From assembly GCA_964215955.1 (NCBI GenBank), contig CAXPDR010000038.1, positions 158,978 to 222,977 on the forward strand: a stretch of 64,000 bases of DNA, given 5' to 3'. The notes below the pieces were generated by a model. The model had not been told where the DNA came from. It searched no databases and saw only the letters and a program-made list of their open reading frames with translations. The stretch's first letter is position 1, and every line of letters begins with the position of its first letter. The stretch comes from GCA-2706205 sp964215955. GTDB lineage: Bacteria; Bdellovibrionota; Bacteriovoracia; Bacteriovoracales; Bacteriovoracaceae. The position numbers were made by a program, and so were the translations under genes. This document shows positions 15,437 through 23,485 of the stretch, piece by piece.

Positions 15437-15445
15437 TTTAGACCT

Positions 15446-16477
15446 TTATGAGAAGTATTTTTTTAACTTCTCTTTATAAATCCCTTTAGCCAACAAAATA
15501 ATAAGAAGAATCGCGCAAAGAGTCTCCCACCATGCTGCACCATGATTATGATGCTTAAGCATTTCATTTAGCTCAAGAGTAAATACATTTATATATAAGT
15601 AATCCGTTATAAATGAAAAAACCAGAGCGACAAAAACAATTGAGAAAATATTAAGAAGAACTCCCTTCTTACCAATATATTTTTGCAAAACTGCTATATT
15701 TGAAATATTGGTTGCTGGGCCTACCAATAGTAGCAATAAAGCAGAACCAGGAGATAAACCTTTTAACATCAAAGAAACTGCAATTGGAGTTGATGCCGAA
15801 GCACAAATATATAAAGGAACTCCGATTAGAAGAATCATAAGTCGATTTTCAATCATTCCCATAGATGTAAAGAAGTTTTCTGGAACTAAGAAATCAATCA
15901 TGGCCCCTAACAAAATCCCAATAGTAAGCCATCCAGAAATATCATCACTTAGCTTTCCAAATCCATACTGTAAAACTGAGCGAGCTTTACCTATAAATGA
16001 GAGCTCTACTTTTTCATTTTTCATTTTTGAGCAACAGGTTTTCTTCTCTTGCTGCTGAGTTTCTTCCACATATTTAAAATCATTAAACAAAAATTGTAAT
16101 ACTCCAGCAAAAAAAGCTGAGAGAAATGCAGCAATAGGTCTTATGATCGTCATTGGAAGATCCATTAAGGCATAAGTTATAGAGATAGAATCCACTCCAG
16201 ATTCTGGTGTTGAGATCAAAAATGCAGAAGTTGCGCCATTAGAAGCACCGCTTTTCTTAAGGGTAACCGCAGTAGGTATAACAGAGCAAGAACACAGTGG
16301 AAGTGGTACACCGACAGCCGAGGCTTTAAAAACAGATGAAAAGTCATCTTTTCCCAACCATTTTTTAACCTTATCCATAGGTACGAATTGATGAATGACT
16401 CCAGAAAAAAATAGGCCAAATAATAAATATGGAGCCGAAACTAATAAATATGACCATAATACAGAGAAATACTCCAT
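15446..16477 (-). CDS. Permease of the SO_0444/ArsP-like family (putative metal or metalloid efflux)
   Basis: 343 aa from the ATG at 16477, which has GGAGG nine bases upstream; the longer GTG reading has no such site. There are about eight membrane segments in two halves, with the signature VPLPLCSCSVIPTAVTLKK in the first half and ASTPIAVSLMLKG plus LLVGPATNISNI in the second. A central cytoplasmic loop carries a Cys pair (EKKTCCSKM) that could bind metal. Related permeases export copper, zinc or arsenicals. The sugar dehydrogenase follows ten bases downstream. Metal identity is inference. Confidence 0.85.
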   Translation of the reverse strand: MEYFSVLWSYLLVSAPYLLFGLFFSGVIHQFVPMDKVKKWLGKDDFSSVFKASAVGVPLPLCSCSVIPTAVTLKKSGASNGATSAFLISTPESGVDSISITYALMDLPMTIIRPIAAFLSAFFAGVLQFLFNDFKYVEETQQQEKKTCCSKMKNEKVELSFIGKARSVLQYGFGKLSDDISGWLTIGILLGAMIDFLVPENFFTSMGMIENRLMILLIGVPLYICASASTPIAVSLMLKGLSPGSALLLLLVGPATNISNIAVLQKYIGKKGVLLNIFSIVFVALVFSFITDYLYINVFTLELNEMLKHHNHGAAWWETLCAILLIILLAKGIYKEKLKKYFS

Positions 16478-16608
16478 AAACCTGCCTCCGATGGTTTCAA
16501 CATACCATATCAAAGATTTTAGGTACACTTTTTAGAAAAATGAAGATATTTGTCAAAAAAATGTTGACGATAAACGTCCGAAAACTTATATTCTTTATTA
16601 CCGAAAAC

Positions 16609-16685
16609 GGGGGTGTAGTTAAGTTGGTTATAACGTCTGCCTGTCACGCAGAAGGCCGCGAGTTCGAGTCTCGTCACTCCCGCCA
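16609..16685 (+). tRNA. tRNA-Asp (anticodon GTC)
   Basis: 77 nt including an encoded CCA. Acceptor GGGGGTG pairs with CACTCCC (one G-U pair). The anticodon stem TCTGC/GCAGA encloses loop CTGTCAC with GTC at 16643-16645. The T loop is TTCGAGT and the D loop AGTTGGTTA. Its 3' end is repeated at 16883 and 21357, marking it as an integration target. Confidence 0.96.
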
Positions 16686-16689
16686 TTTT
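16665..16689 (+). repeat. Direct repeat R1: 3' end of tRNA-Asp (att-like)
   Basis: Starts with CGAGTCTCGTCACTCC and runs through the CCA end into TTTT. The same 25 bases recur at 16883-16907, and the last 18-base core (16673-16690) at 21357-21374. Confidence 0.75.
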
Positions 16690-16707
16690 TATTTAGATAC
16701 AAAGATG

Positions 16708-16730
16708 CCAAGCGAATGCTTGGTTTTTTT
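16708..16730 (+). terminator. Terminator after tRNA-Asp
   Basis: CCAAGC-GAAT-GCTTGG (16708-16723) followed by seven T. Flanking TAGATACAAA and TTTGTGTCTA extend the stem with one mismatch. Confidence 0.88.
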
Positions 16731-16882
16731 GTGTCTAAAATTCAATCACAGGACTTACGATTCTTCTTCCTTCATGGTCTCCTGCACTGCACTCTTAACC
16801 ACTAGATCGGACGTTTAATATTTTTAACCTGTAGTTTTCAACGTTCTTGAATCCATAAGCATTCTTAATCATTGACTTTGGC

Positions 16883-16907
16883 CGAGTCTCGTCACTCCCG
16901 CCATTTT
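16883..16907 (+). repeat. Direct repeat R2: tRNA-Asp 3' end remnant
   Basis: Exact 25-bp copy of R1. Homology continues on the left as GGCCG with an 8-nt gap relative to the tRNA and on the right, after a short insertion, as TTATTTAGAT. The stretch 16731-16882 holds no gene I can support, only A+T-rich sequence with a segment resembling the flank of R3. Confidence 0.72.
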
Positions 16908-17022
16908 CGAACTTTATTTAGATCGTAAATAACTGAAATTACCCGAGCTTATCTCGTTATTTTTTGTTTATAGCGTGTAAAAAGTTCAAAAGTTCATAAG
17001 CTATTTACTACTTCAACCATAA

Positions 17023-17247
17023 ATGATTAAAGAAACTATGAAAAAAAGAGATACACTTAATTTCTATGATCTAAATAGGTATGACTTAGAGGTTTCTTAT
17101 ATACTAAAGAAACTACAATCAGGTTTTGATTCCAACATTGAAAATTTACATCATCGTTTATTGGAAATCGAAGAAATTGTTGGTCAATCTTTTATCAATT
17201 TAAGAATTAAAAAGCTTGGTCTTAAGCTTGTTTCTTCCTTCGAGTAG
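17023..17247 (+). CDS. Small hypothetical protein
   Basis: 74 aa (59 codons after the second in-frame Met). The product is soluble and helical (YILKKLQSGFDSNIENLHHR, then LLEIEEIVGQSF). No SD is clear before either ATG. The 3' end overlaps the convergent restriction-modification gene by 26 nt, which is longer than the other overlaps here. It lies within the tRNA-Asp island. It may be a genuine small gene of the element or a chance reading frame; the amino-acid make-up looks protein-like. Function not recognised. Confidence 0.4.
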   Translation: MIKETMKKRDTLNFYDLNRYDLEVSYILKKLQSGFDSNIENLHHRLLEIEEIVGQSFINLRIKKLGLKLVSSFE

Positions 17248-20185
17248 AGACTTTTCTCTTTTTAGAAACTTTCTTACCTTTACGAATTTTTTCAAGAATT
17301 TCTTTATGCTTTTGCTCAGATGAAATCATCAAGTCTGATCCCATATGACCTGCCATAATTCTTCTTTCTAAAGAAAATGAAACTGCGTCTCTTAAATCTT
17401 TTACAGTAATCTTAGTATCTATTAAAGATAATACTACTTTATCAATTTCTTTTAGAGATTTTTCCTTCTTTTCAAAGTCTTTATTTCTATCAGAGTTTAT
17501 TAATAGATCATAATTCTTTTCGAGAGTTGCTATGTTCTCTTTTGATAATTTTTCAATATCTGGGAAAAATAAGTTTTGAGCTTCTTGAACAGTAATCTCA
17601 TTTCTTGCCATAGCTTGGCCAGAAGCTTCTCGCCCCATAGACTCTCTCATTAACCACATAAAATTCGAACTTAGAATTGCCCCAACGGCTTTGCTATACT
17701 TTGAGTAAGTACTTTTGAGAAAAACTGGATATAAATGTTGATCACATATCATTTTATCGAATAAAATAGGAACCCTATATTCTCTCCATACTTCTTTCGT
17801 CATTGCATAAGTTGGTAAGGGTAACTTCCCTAAGTCCCACCATACTTCTCTATTCATAATCGATGGTATCTCGTTTATCTTTTTATGCTCACCAATTTTT
17901 AGATAGTTTACAAGATTGTTGTGCCCCTCAGACTTCAACCATTGCTTCACTGACTTATTCAATTTAATTTTAATCTTAGATATTTCATTTTTAAGTTTTG
18001 CTTTATTTTTCTTATATTTTAGACGCGTATTTTTGATTTCCTCTAAATATTTATCATACTCTTTTTTCTTTTTAACTTTAAATTTCTCAGCAAATGAATT
18101 TAAATCCAAAACTCTCCACTCAGTATCTTGTCGTTTAAAATCAGTAGATTCTAATTGCCCAACTGACTTTAACAAAGGCTTAAAATATGTCTGTTTTAAA
18201 CCATAACTCTTAATGTCTTCATCTCTCAAATAGAAAAATTCATTACTTCCCGTTTTAATACCAAACTCAATGTCACAAAAGTCAGATACTTTTTTAATCG
18301 AATTATCATGCAATAATTTTTTAAACACATTGTGAGTAAATAGATATGATCTCCATGATATATCTGACTCTTTCAAAAATGCTACTGAACGAATAACTTG
18401 AGAATACTTTTCATTATCTTCTTCTATTTCATTTTTTACTTTTTTGTTTACCAATTTCAGAACTGCACTTTCAGTCATATCCTCTTTTATTCTAATAAAT
18501 TTAACATACTCTTTCGTCGAATTTATATTTCTACTTTTTGAGTTTAAAAATAAGCATACAGTTCCAATTAGTGCATCTGAAAAAACATTCTTATCAAATA
18601 CGACAAACGCGCTAGGTGTACAGTAATCTAACAAATACTTCTGAAACTTATCTCCATAATCGGTCATTAACCAACGGTTAGATACGATAAAAGCTAGCCT
18701 TCCATTTTCTTTTAACATCTTCAAACATTTGGATATAAAATATATATAAATATCTGATCTATTACTTAATAATTTATCGTTATCTAAATGTTCTCTACAT
18801 GTATCTTTATCATTAATTAATTCTTGCCTTATGTAAGGTGGATTTCCAATAATACTATCTAATTTTGAAGACCCGACAGAATCTAAAAGGCCTCTATTAA
18901 AAAAGTCTTTCACCGTAATATTGATAAAATTTGTATGACTATCAAGTTCCTTTAGCGCTAGGTTCATTGCTGATAAATGAGCAGGAAATCTATTTATTTC
19001 TATCCCATGTAATCTATCTAGGACTTCTTCATGAGTGAGAGATTTATCTTTAGATTTTAAAACATCATAAGCAATATTTAGAAAGCCTCCTGATCCACAT
19101 GCAGGGTCAAGAATTGCATCACTTGAGGATCTAATCGCCCAACTACTTAATAAACTGCATATTTGAGGAGGGGTGTAATACTGACCTAATTTATGACGAA
19201 CCTCTGGAGGGATTAGTTTCTCATAGATTGTTCCTAAAAGATCACCGTCTAAATTATCCAAGCGGATTTGAGATAAATCATTCACAAACTGAGTAACTTC
19301 TTCTTCACATTCTTGAAACAAGAGAGTTTTAGAAAAAAGAGTATCCGGATGAAATATAGGTAAGTAATCAATTTCCAAAATTGAAGCAAAGCACTCTTCT
19401 ATAATTTTAAAGATACTTTTATTACCAGAGGTTAGTGATGGAAGCTTTCTGTATTTCTTTTCAAGTACTTTATAAAACAGAAGTTTATCAAGAAAAACAT
19501 AAGATGCTTGCATAGCAAATGATGGCAGTTTTGACGATAAAATATCTGTTTTCTTTTTATCATCCCAATCAACACCAAATGAATGAAACCAACTCTTAAT
19601 ATCTTTAATTAGCTTTGACGCTGGTTTTTCATTGTAAATTTCGATTAGTTTTTCAGTAATAGCTGGGCATAAAATAGAATGTATTGAAGACATTCTACCA
19701 ATGAATTGTTCATCAATATCTGCCCATTCTAAGTTGTCTTTATAAGCTAAAGAAGTTGCTTCACATATTAAATCACTAAAAAAGCTGTGGTCCTGATGTA
19801 TATCAGTAAAGACTTTGTAGTTCCTGTCATACAGATTTACTCCAGGCTGAAATGTTTGAAATAATGCTCCAACTTCACCATTATAGGTACAAAAGTAGGA
19901 AGCTCCTAGCTCTACAGCATACCCTAGAGCCTGGCCTATTACATCGGAAGATAAAGGATCTATTTTTCGTGAAATCTTCCCCTTTACTGTTTTTTTGCAT
20001 TCGATCACGAGTAAAGGATTAGATTTATAATAAACAACTAGGTCAGCCTTCTTGCCACTCTCAAGTTTTAACTCAGGTGTTATAGAGGTGAATATATTAT
20101 TAGGAGATTTTATTTCAGATTTAAGCTCTGCAAATAAATTAAAGTGTATTTCTGCTTCATGGATATTTTTTCTTAAAGATCTCAA
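17222..20185 (-). CDS. Type IIG-like restriction-modification enzyme (nuclease plus N6-adenine methyltransferase)
   Basis: 987 aa. The N-terminal nuclease-like domain has a PD-(D/E)xK pattern: D48 in KKADLVVY, E62 and K64 in VIECKK. The methyltransferase follows: motif I DPACGSGGFLNIAY near residue 360 and motif IV GNPPYIRQ near 447, as in Eco57I-class gamma N6-adenine enzymes, with the preceding YTPPQICSLLSSW segment. The C-terminal third (HNVFKKL, TGSNEFFYL, SSNFMWLMRESMG) resembles the target-recognition domain, and the extreme C-terminus is Lys-rich. Length and order fit single-chain type IIG enzymes. It is the main cargo of the tRNA-Asp island and needs no separate specificity subunit. 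Confidence 0.88.
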   Translation of the reverse strand: MRSLRKNIHEAEIHFNLFAELKSEIKSPNNIFTSITPELKLESGKKADLVVYYKSNPLLVIECKKTVKGKISRKIDPLSSDVIGQALGYAVELGASYFCTYNGEVGALFQTFQPGVNLYDRNYKVFTDIHQDHSFFSDLICEATSLAYKDNLEWADIDEQFIGRMSSIHSILCPAITEKLIEIYNEKPASKLIKDIKSWFHSFGVDWDDKKKTDILSSKLPSFAMQASYVFLDKLLFYKVLEKKYRKLPSLTSGNKSIFKIIEECFASILEIDYLPIFHPDTLFSKTLLFQECEEEVTQFVNDLSQIRLDNLDGDLLGTIYEKLIPPEVRHKLGQYYTPPQICSLLSSWAIRSSSDAILDPACGSGGFLNIAYDVLKSKDKSLTHEEVLDRLHGIEINRFPAHLSAMNLALKELDSHTNFINITVKDFFNRGLLDSVGSSKLDSIIGNPPYIRQELINDKDTCREHLDNDKLLSNRSDIYIYFISKCLKMLKENGRLAFIVSNRWLMTDYGDKFQKYLLDYCTPSAFVVFDKNVFSDALIGTVCLFLNSKSRNINSTKEYVKFIRIKEDMTESAVLKLVNKKVKNEIEEDNEKYSQVIRSVAFLKESDISWRSYLFTHNVFKKLLHDNSIKKVSDFCDIEFGIKTGSNEFFYLRDEDIKSYGLKQTYFKPLLKSVGQLESTDFKRQDTEWRVLDLNSFAEKFKVKKKKEYDKYLEEIKNTRLKYKKNKAKLKNEISKIKIKLNKSVKQWLKSEGHNNLVNYLKIGEHKKINEIPSIMNREVWWDLGKLPLPTYAMTKEVWREYRVPILFDKMICDQHLYPVFLKSTYSKYSKAVGAILSSNFMWLMRESMGREASGQAMARNEITVQEAQNLFFPDIEKLSKENIATLEKNYDLLINSDRNKDFEKKEKSLKEIDKVVLSLIDTKITVKDLRDAVSFSLERRIMAGHMGSDLMISSEQKHKEILEKIRKGKKVSKKRKVSTRRKKQA

Positions 20186-20273
20186 ATCTACCTCGATATA
20201 AAAAAACTAATGTGATTATTTTACTAAATAGGTTTTTACTATTCATCGAGGTAATATATTCTCTTAAGAATAC

Positions 20274-20447
20274 TTAATCCCAGTCACAATCTTTGGCCCT
20301 AATCTCTCTCATCAATGCTTTATAAGTATGCAAATATTTTGAATGAACCTTCTCACTTGTATGACCTAGCCAAGAAATGGGGCTCACGCCATTTTCTAAC
20401 TTAAAACTATATTCAACATACTTCTTATTTTTATAGAAGATACTCAT
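20274..20447 (-). pseudogene. C-terminal tail of a tyrosine recombinase (integrase remnant, 57 aa)
   Basis: Short reading frame with AGGAG eight bases before the ATG. It contains KLENGVSPISWLGHTS and EKVHSKYLHTY. LGHTS-x6-Y-x-H has exactly the spacing of the tyrosine-recombinase C-terminus (LGHSSxxxTxxxYxH), including the nucleophile position Y38, and LENGV before it is also usual there. The N-terminal and catalytic Arg regions are absent and the segment before LENGV is unrelated. It lies in the 324-nt gap between the restriction gene and the XRE regulator, inside the island bounded by tRNA-Asp repeats. It is probably a decayed integrase, though the intact ribosome site allows a retained small protein. 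Confidence 0.6.
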
Positions 20448-20509
20448 TAAATTGCTCCTGATTTTGATTACTTATCGATATTCCCAGGAGCATATTTACT
20501 TAATTTTAT

Positions 20510-21163
20510 TTAATTGTCCACTTCACTTAGTAGAGCTGGTATTAACATATTTGATTTTTTATCTCGGACAATTTTTGGAGATTTTGAATGACTCATATAA
20601 AGAGTAGTTAAAACGATTTGTGTTGCATGATTATCATTTATCTTTGGAACAATACGCTTTATTCCAAATAGATAAAAGCCATATTGATTCATTCCCTTTA
20701 GTTCTTTTGTAAGCTCAATTTCTATATCAAGTCGCTTTGATGGATTTGCATCATGTAAGCGAACAATATCACCTTTCATTAGCTTCATAATATCTTTCAT
20801 TGCACCTATTGCTCTTGGATCGTCTGATTCATCATGCTCAAATTGTATTTGATCCATGTTTTTAATAACGTCATACAAGGCCTTACCTGAATTAATATGC
20901 TTCAAGTGATGAACTTTCTTTTTTGGAACATCTGTATTTTGTTTCTTGGGAAATTCATTTAGTTCACGGACATCAATTCCAAATGCATCTGCAACACCCA
21001 TTAGAGTGTCAAATGATACTGCTCCATCACGCTCTAATCTTTGGATAGTTCTTGGATTAACATCTACAATTTCTGCAAGTTGGGCTTGAGTCCAAGCTCT
21101 CAGTAGACGTTCTTTTTTTACGAATTTAGCTCTATCTAAGCTTTTTGACATTTCTGTTTCCAT
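20510..21163 (-). CDS. XRE-family helix-turn-helix regulator
   Basis: 217 aa from the ATG at 21163, which has AAGGAG eight bases upstream; a longer reading lacks this. Residues about 18-70 are a Cro/CI-type HTH (RAWTQAQLAEIVDVNPRTIQ, then RLERDGAVSFDTLMGVADAF). The C-terminal 130 residues, with GKALYDVIKNMDQIQFEHDE and YGFYLFGIKRIVP, are not recognised and may sense or bind a partner. Three 11-bp direct repeats lie upstream, probably its operator. As the only regulator in the island it may control the restriction-modification gene. Confidence 0.83.
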   Translation of the reverse strand: METEMSKSLDRAKFVKKERLLRAWTQAQLAEIVDVNPRTIQRLERDGAVSFDTLMGVADAFGIDVRELNEFPKKQNTDVPKKKVHHLKHINSGKALYDVIKNMDQIQFEHDESDDPRAIGAMKDIMKLMKGDIVRLHDANPSKRLDIEIELTKELKGMNQYGFYLFGIKRIVPKINDNHATQIVLTTLYMSHSKSPKIVRDKKSNMLIPALLSEVDN

Positions 21164-21216
21164 GTTTGGCTCCTTGTTAGTTTTAAACAAGGTAGCTACT
21201 TCTCAAGCAAATCAAC

Positions 21217-21249
21217 ACGACACTAATACGACACTAATACGACATTAGT
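21217..21249. repeat. Three 11-bp direct repeats (iterons) upstream of the XRE gene
   Basis: ACGACACTAAT at 21217-21227 and 21228-21238, then ACGACATTAGT at 21239-21249. The period of one helical turn puts all copies on one DNA face. They lie 54-86 bp upstream of the regulator's ATG, a suitable place for an autoregulatory operator. The rest of the gap 21250-21356 shows no gene. Confidence 0.75.
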
Positions 21250-21356
21250 CAATTAGATTAAAAATTAAGGAGTGTGTCATAAAGTGTATGATGTTGGTTA
21301 AAAATGGCTACTTTAATATCAATAAGTTAGATAAGTTGGTAAGAGGTTCAAGTGGA

Positions 21357-21374
21357 GTCACTCCCGCCATTTTT
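21357..21374 (+). repeat. Direct repeat R3: displaced tRNA-Asp 3' end (att-like)
   Basis: 18 bases, GTCACTCCCGCCATTTTT, identical to 16673-16690 of the tRNA gene. Just upstream AAGTTGGTAA and GGTTCAAGT look like tRNA D- and T-loop remains, but no stems can form. It marks the far end of the island. Confidence 0.7.
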
Positions 21375-21391
21375 CTTTCGGTAAAGAGATA

Positions 21392-21416
21392 GATCGCTTA
21401 AGCGGTCTTTTTTTTT
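21392..21416 (+). terminator. Terminator after repeat R3
   Basis: GATCGC-TTAA-GCGGTC (one G-U pair) followed by nine T. It occupies the same position after R3 as the other terminator does after the tRNA. From here to 21609 the sequence is A+T-rich with no gene I can support. Confidence 0.82.
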
Positions 21417-21609
21417 GCCTATTTTTATAAACTCAAATCTAATATGAAATATTCTTGCTTCATAAATTCTTGTACTGCAATTTACACGCCCTTACTCTTA
21501 GACTGGTTCAAATAATTGAGTGAAGTGCATAAGATATAATTACCTATAAAGTTGGTTTCATTTTTTATGTTAGAATGAAAATGAATTCTATTAAAATCAA
21601 GAGGTATAT

Positions 21610-21934
21610 ATGAAGTTTGGATTTTTATTACTTTTTCTAACTATTGAATGATTGGAAAAACTTCAAAAAAATAAGCTTTACAGCTCTTGATGGGTATAAA
21701 CAAATCTCAAGAGTAAAAAAAATGCTTAGTTATGCCAAAGGAAAATCTGGCTTTATCGCTTATACAGAAACTGGTAAAAATGGTTTCTCTAAATTTAATT
21801 TAAAAGAAAAAACAATCGATCCTGGCCCATTTTATTTAGTCTGGAGTAATTTCAGTAATGATGATAAAGCATCGCATGGCGATCACCTAAAATGGCCTTA
21901 TCAACTAGAAACAGTTAATTTAAAATCAAAGTAG
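21610..21934 (+). pseudogene. Small secreted protein with a frameshift after the signal peptide
   Basis: ATG at 21610 with AAGAGG upstream opens a typical signal peptide (MKFGFLLLFLT) that meets TGA after 13 codons. The next frame is open from 21644 (TTG) to 21934 and encodes NDWKNFKKISFTALDGYKQI, then a region with KSGFIAYTETGKNGFSKF and DHLKWPYQLETV. A one-base change near the T-rich stretch 21630-21643 would join the two into a roughly 106-aa exported protein. Either it is a pseudogene or a sequence error. No family recognised. Confidence 0.5.
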
Positions 21935-22073
21935 CTGATTAAATTCTATATAATCATCGGCTTGTATTTATGCTAGTACAAAAATTAAAAACAAGAGTAA
22001 TACAGTCAGGATAAATACAAGACAGGTAACTTTTTTTCCATTTAAAAAGTCTGAAATATACCGATTAGAAGAT

Positions 22074-23405
22074 ATGAGGTCGATCCTTGCTTACCCTATT
22101 TTCCTTATCTTCTTTGTCGGTGCTTCACAGGCTAATGACTTTCATATAATTGAAAAGCCGCATAAACTTAGTGGTTTTGGAAAATGCCTTAACAAAGCCA
22201 TTGCTTCTTTAGTTAGTGGTAATTCATCTTCCAAGGGAAACATTTTTCAAAAATTTGCCTCAGGAGTAGATCAATCTCTAGGTAAGAGAGTAGCGAGGGT
22301 AAATAAATATAAGATTTCAAACCTTTTATATGTACCTGCCCATCACGAACAAGCCCTTATATTTTCCAAACTCGCCAGTAGTCTTCCAGAGATTGACTTA
22401 AAAACGAATCCCATAGAGATGGCCCAAGCGATGGTGAATTTTTCAAAACAAATTCCAGACACCCATAGATTAATTCGAGACTATACAGGACCTCTAACTG
22501 GGTTGAAATATACACTTTATGAAACTAAAGTAGCCCCAAAAGAATTAGTAGTGAGCTTTGCCGCAACTAAAGACTTAAATGACTGGATTGCTAATCTTAG
22601 TTTTGGAGTAGACCAAATTACCCATCCAGAAATTAATCGACTTTTAAAACTCATCGGAGATCAAACCGATGTAGAAAAAATTATGATTACAGGACATAGC
22701 TTAGGAGGGGGCCTTTCGCAAGGTTTTAGCTATCGACTTCATGATTACTTTAAACATTCTGGGGCAGATTTGAAAGATTTACCAGAGATAGAAGTCGTCA
22801 GTTTTAATTCTCTCGGGGGTAAACATCAAATAGAACTTTTACCCGGAAACTCAGATAGACAAATCTTGACCCAAATGAATGCCAGTCATTATTATACTAC
22901 TGGAGATTATGTTTCTTCAATATCTCAACATGTAGGTCGTTTACCTGATGAAATAAAAAGCCAGATTGAAAGTTCTGATGTTGACTCATCTATTGCAACC
23001 TTAAAACTTGTACCTGATAATACAAATGTTGGTTGGGTCCAACATAGAATGGATCAGCTTGAGAAAAATTTTAGAAATGCTCTTAATCCTGAACACTCCA
23101 TGTTTCCAGGGGTTGATCATCCCATTTACTTTCCTAATAGTTTAATGAGTGTTATCACGAACTTACGTCCTCTTGTTTTAGACTTACGCTATATTTACAT
23201 AGAACAAAATGCGGTTCCAATAGCAAAACGAATAGTATCAGCACGAAAAGAGTACTTAAAACAAACTCAAATAAGAGGAGAAGCGGGAGAAGAAATTTAT
23301 AAAGATTGGCTAGTTAATGAGATAAATGATTTAACTAATTTTTTTATCAGTACCCAAAACCAAGCTGGTTTAGATATAATATCTTTACTTTCAGAACCTC
23401 TCTAG
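22074..23405 (+). CDS. Secreted lipase-like alpha/beta hydrolase (class 3 / DUF2974-like)
   Basis: 443 aa with a signal peptide (MRSILAYPIFLIFFVGASQA). The nucleophile elbow MITGHSLGGGLSQ carries S209, and the preceding strand is VVSFAATKDLNDWIANL, as in class 3 lipases. The C-terminal region has HPIYFPNSLM with a candidate catalytic His. Members hydrolyse acylglycerols or phospholipids. The ATG was chosen for the signal peptide; the ribosome site is weak. It stands between the pseudogene and a convergent lipoprotein gene. A role in degrading external or prey lipids is inference. Confidence 0.8.
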   Translation: MRSILAYPIFLIFFVGASQANDFHIIEKPHKLSGFGKCLNKAIASLVSGNSSSKGNIFQKFASGVDQSLGKRVARVNKYKISNLLYVPAHHEQALIFSKLASSLPEIDLKTNPIEMAQAMVNFSKQIPDTHRLIRDYTGPLTGLKYTLYETKVAPKELVVSFAATKDLNDWIANLSFGVDQITHPEINRLLKLIGDQTDVEKIMITGHSLGGGLSQGFSYRLHDYFKHSGADLKDLPEIEVVSFNSLGGKHQIELLPGNSDRQILTQMNASHYYTTGDYVSSISQHVGRLPDEIKSQIESSDVDSSIATLKLVPDNTNVGWVQHRMDQLEKNFRNALNPEHSMFPGVDHPIYFPNSLMSVITNLRPLVLDLRYIYIEQNAVPIAKRIVSARKEYLKQTQIRGEAGEEIYKDWLVNEINDLTNFFISTQNQAGLDIISLLSEPL

Positions 23406-23446
23406 TAACAAAATCAGACTATTAGATATTTCATATTTACTTAGCA

Positions 23447-23477
23447 TAAAAAACCTAGTGGTAAAAACCACTAGGTT
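23447..23477 (-). terminator. Terminator of the lipoprotein gene
   Basis: AACCTAGTGG-TAAAAA-CCACTAGGTT (23452-23477), 10-bp perfect stem, followed on the minus strand by a run of T. It could also stop the convergent lipase transcript, which has AAAAAC on the other side. Confidence 0.85.
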
Positions 23478-23485
23478 GCAAAAAC

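Noticed and set aside
16741..16816. A tRNA-like stretch on the minus strand (TCTAGTGGTTAAGA resembles a D arm).
   Set aside because: No acceptor pairing, no T loop and no anticodon stem can be formed. It may be degraded sequence of the island but not a tRNA gene.
16540..16818. Open frame of 92 codons on the plus strand.
   Set aside because: It reads through the tRNA-Asp gene and its terminator, so it cannot be coding.
21961..22022. Inverted pair CTTGTATTTA / TAAATACAAG.
   Set aside because: The arms are 42 bases apart in A+T-rich sequence, with no neighbouring feature explaining them.
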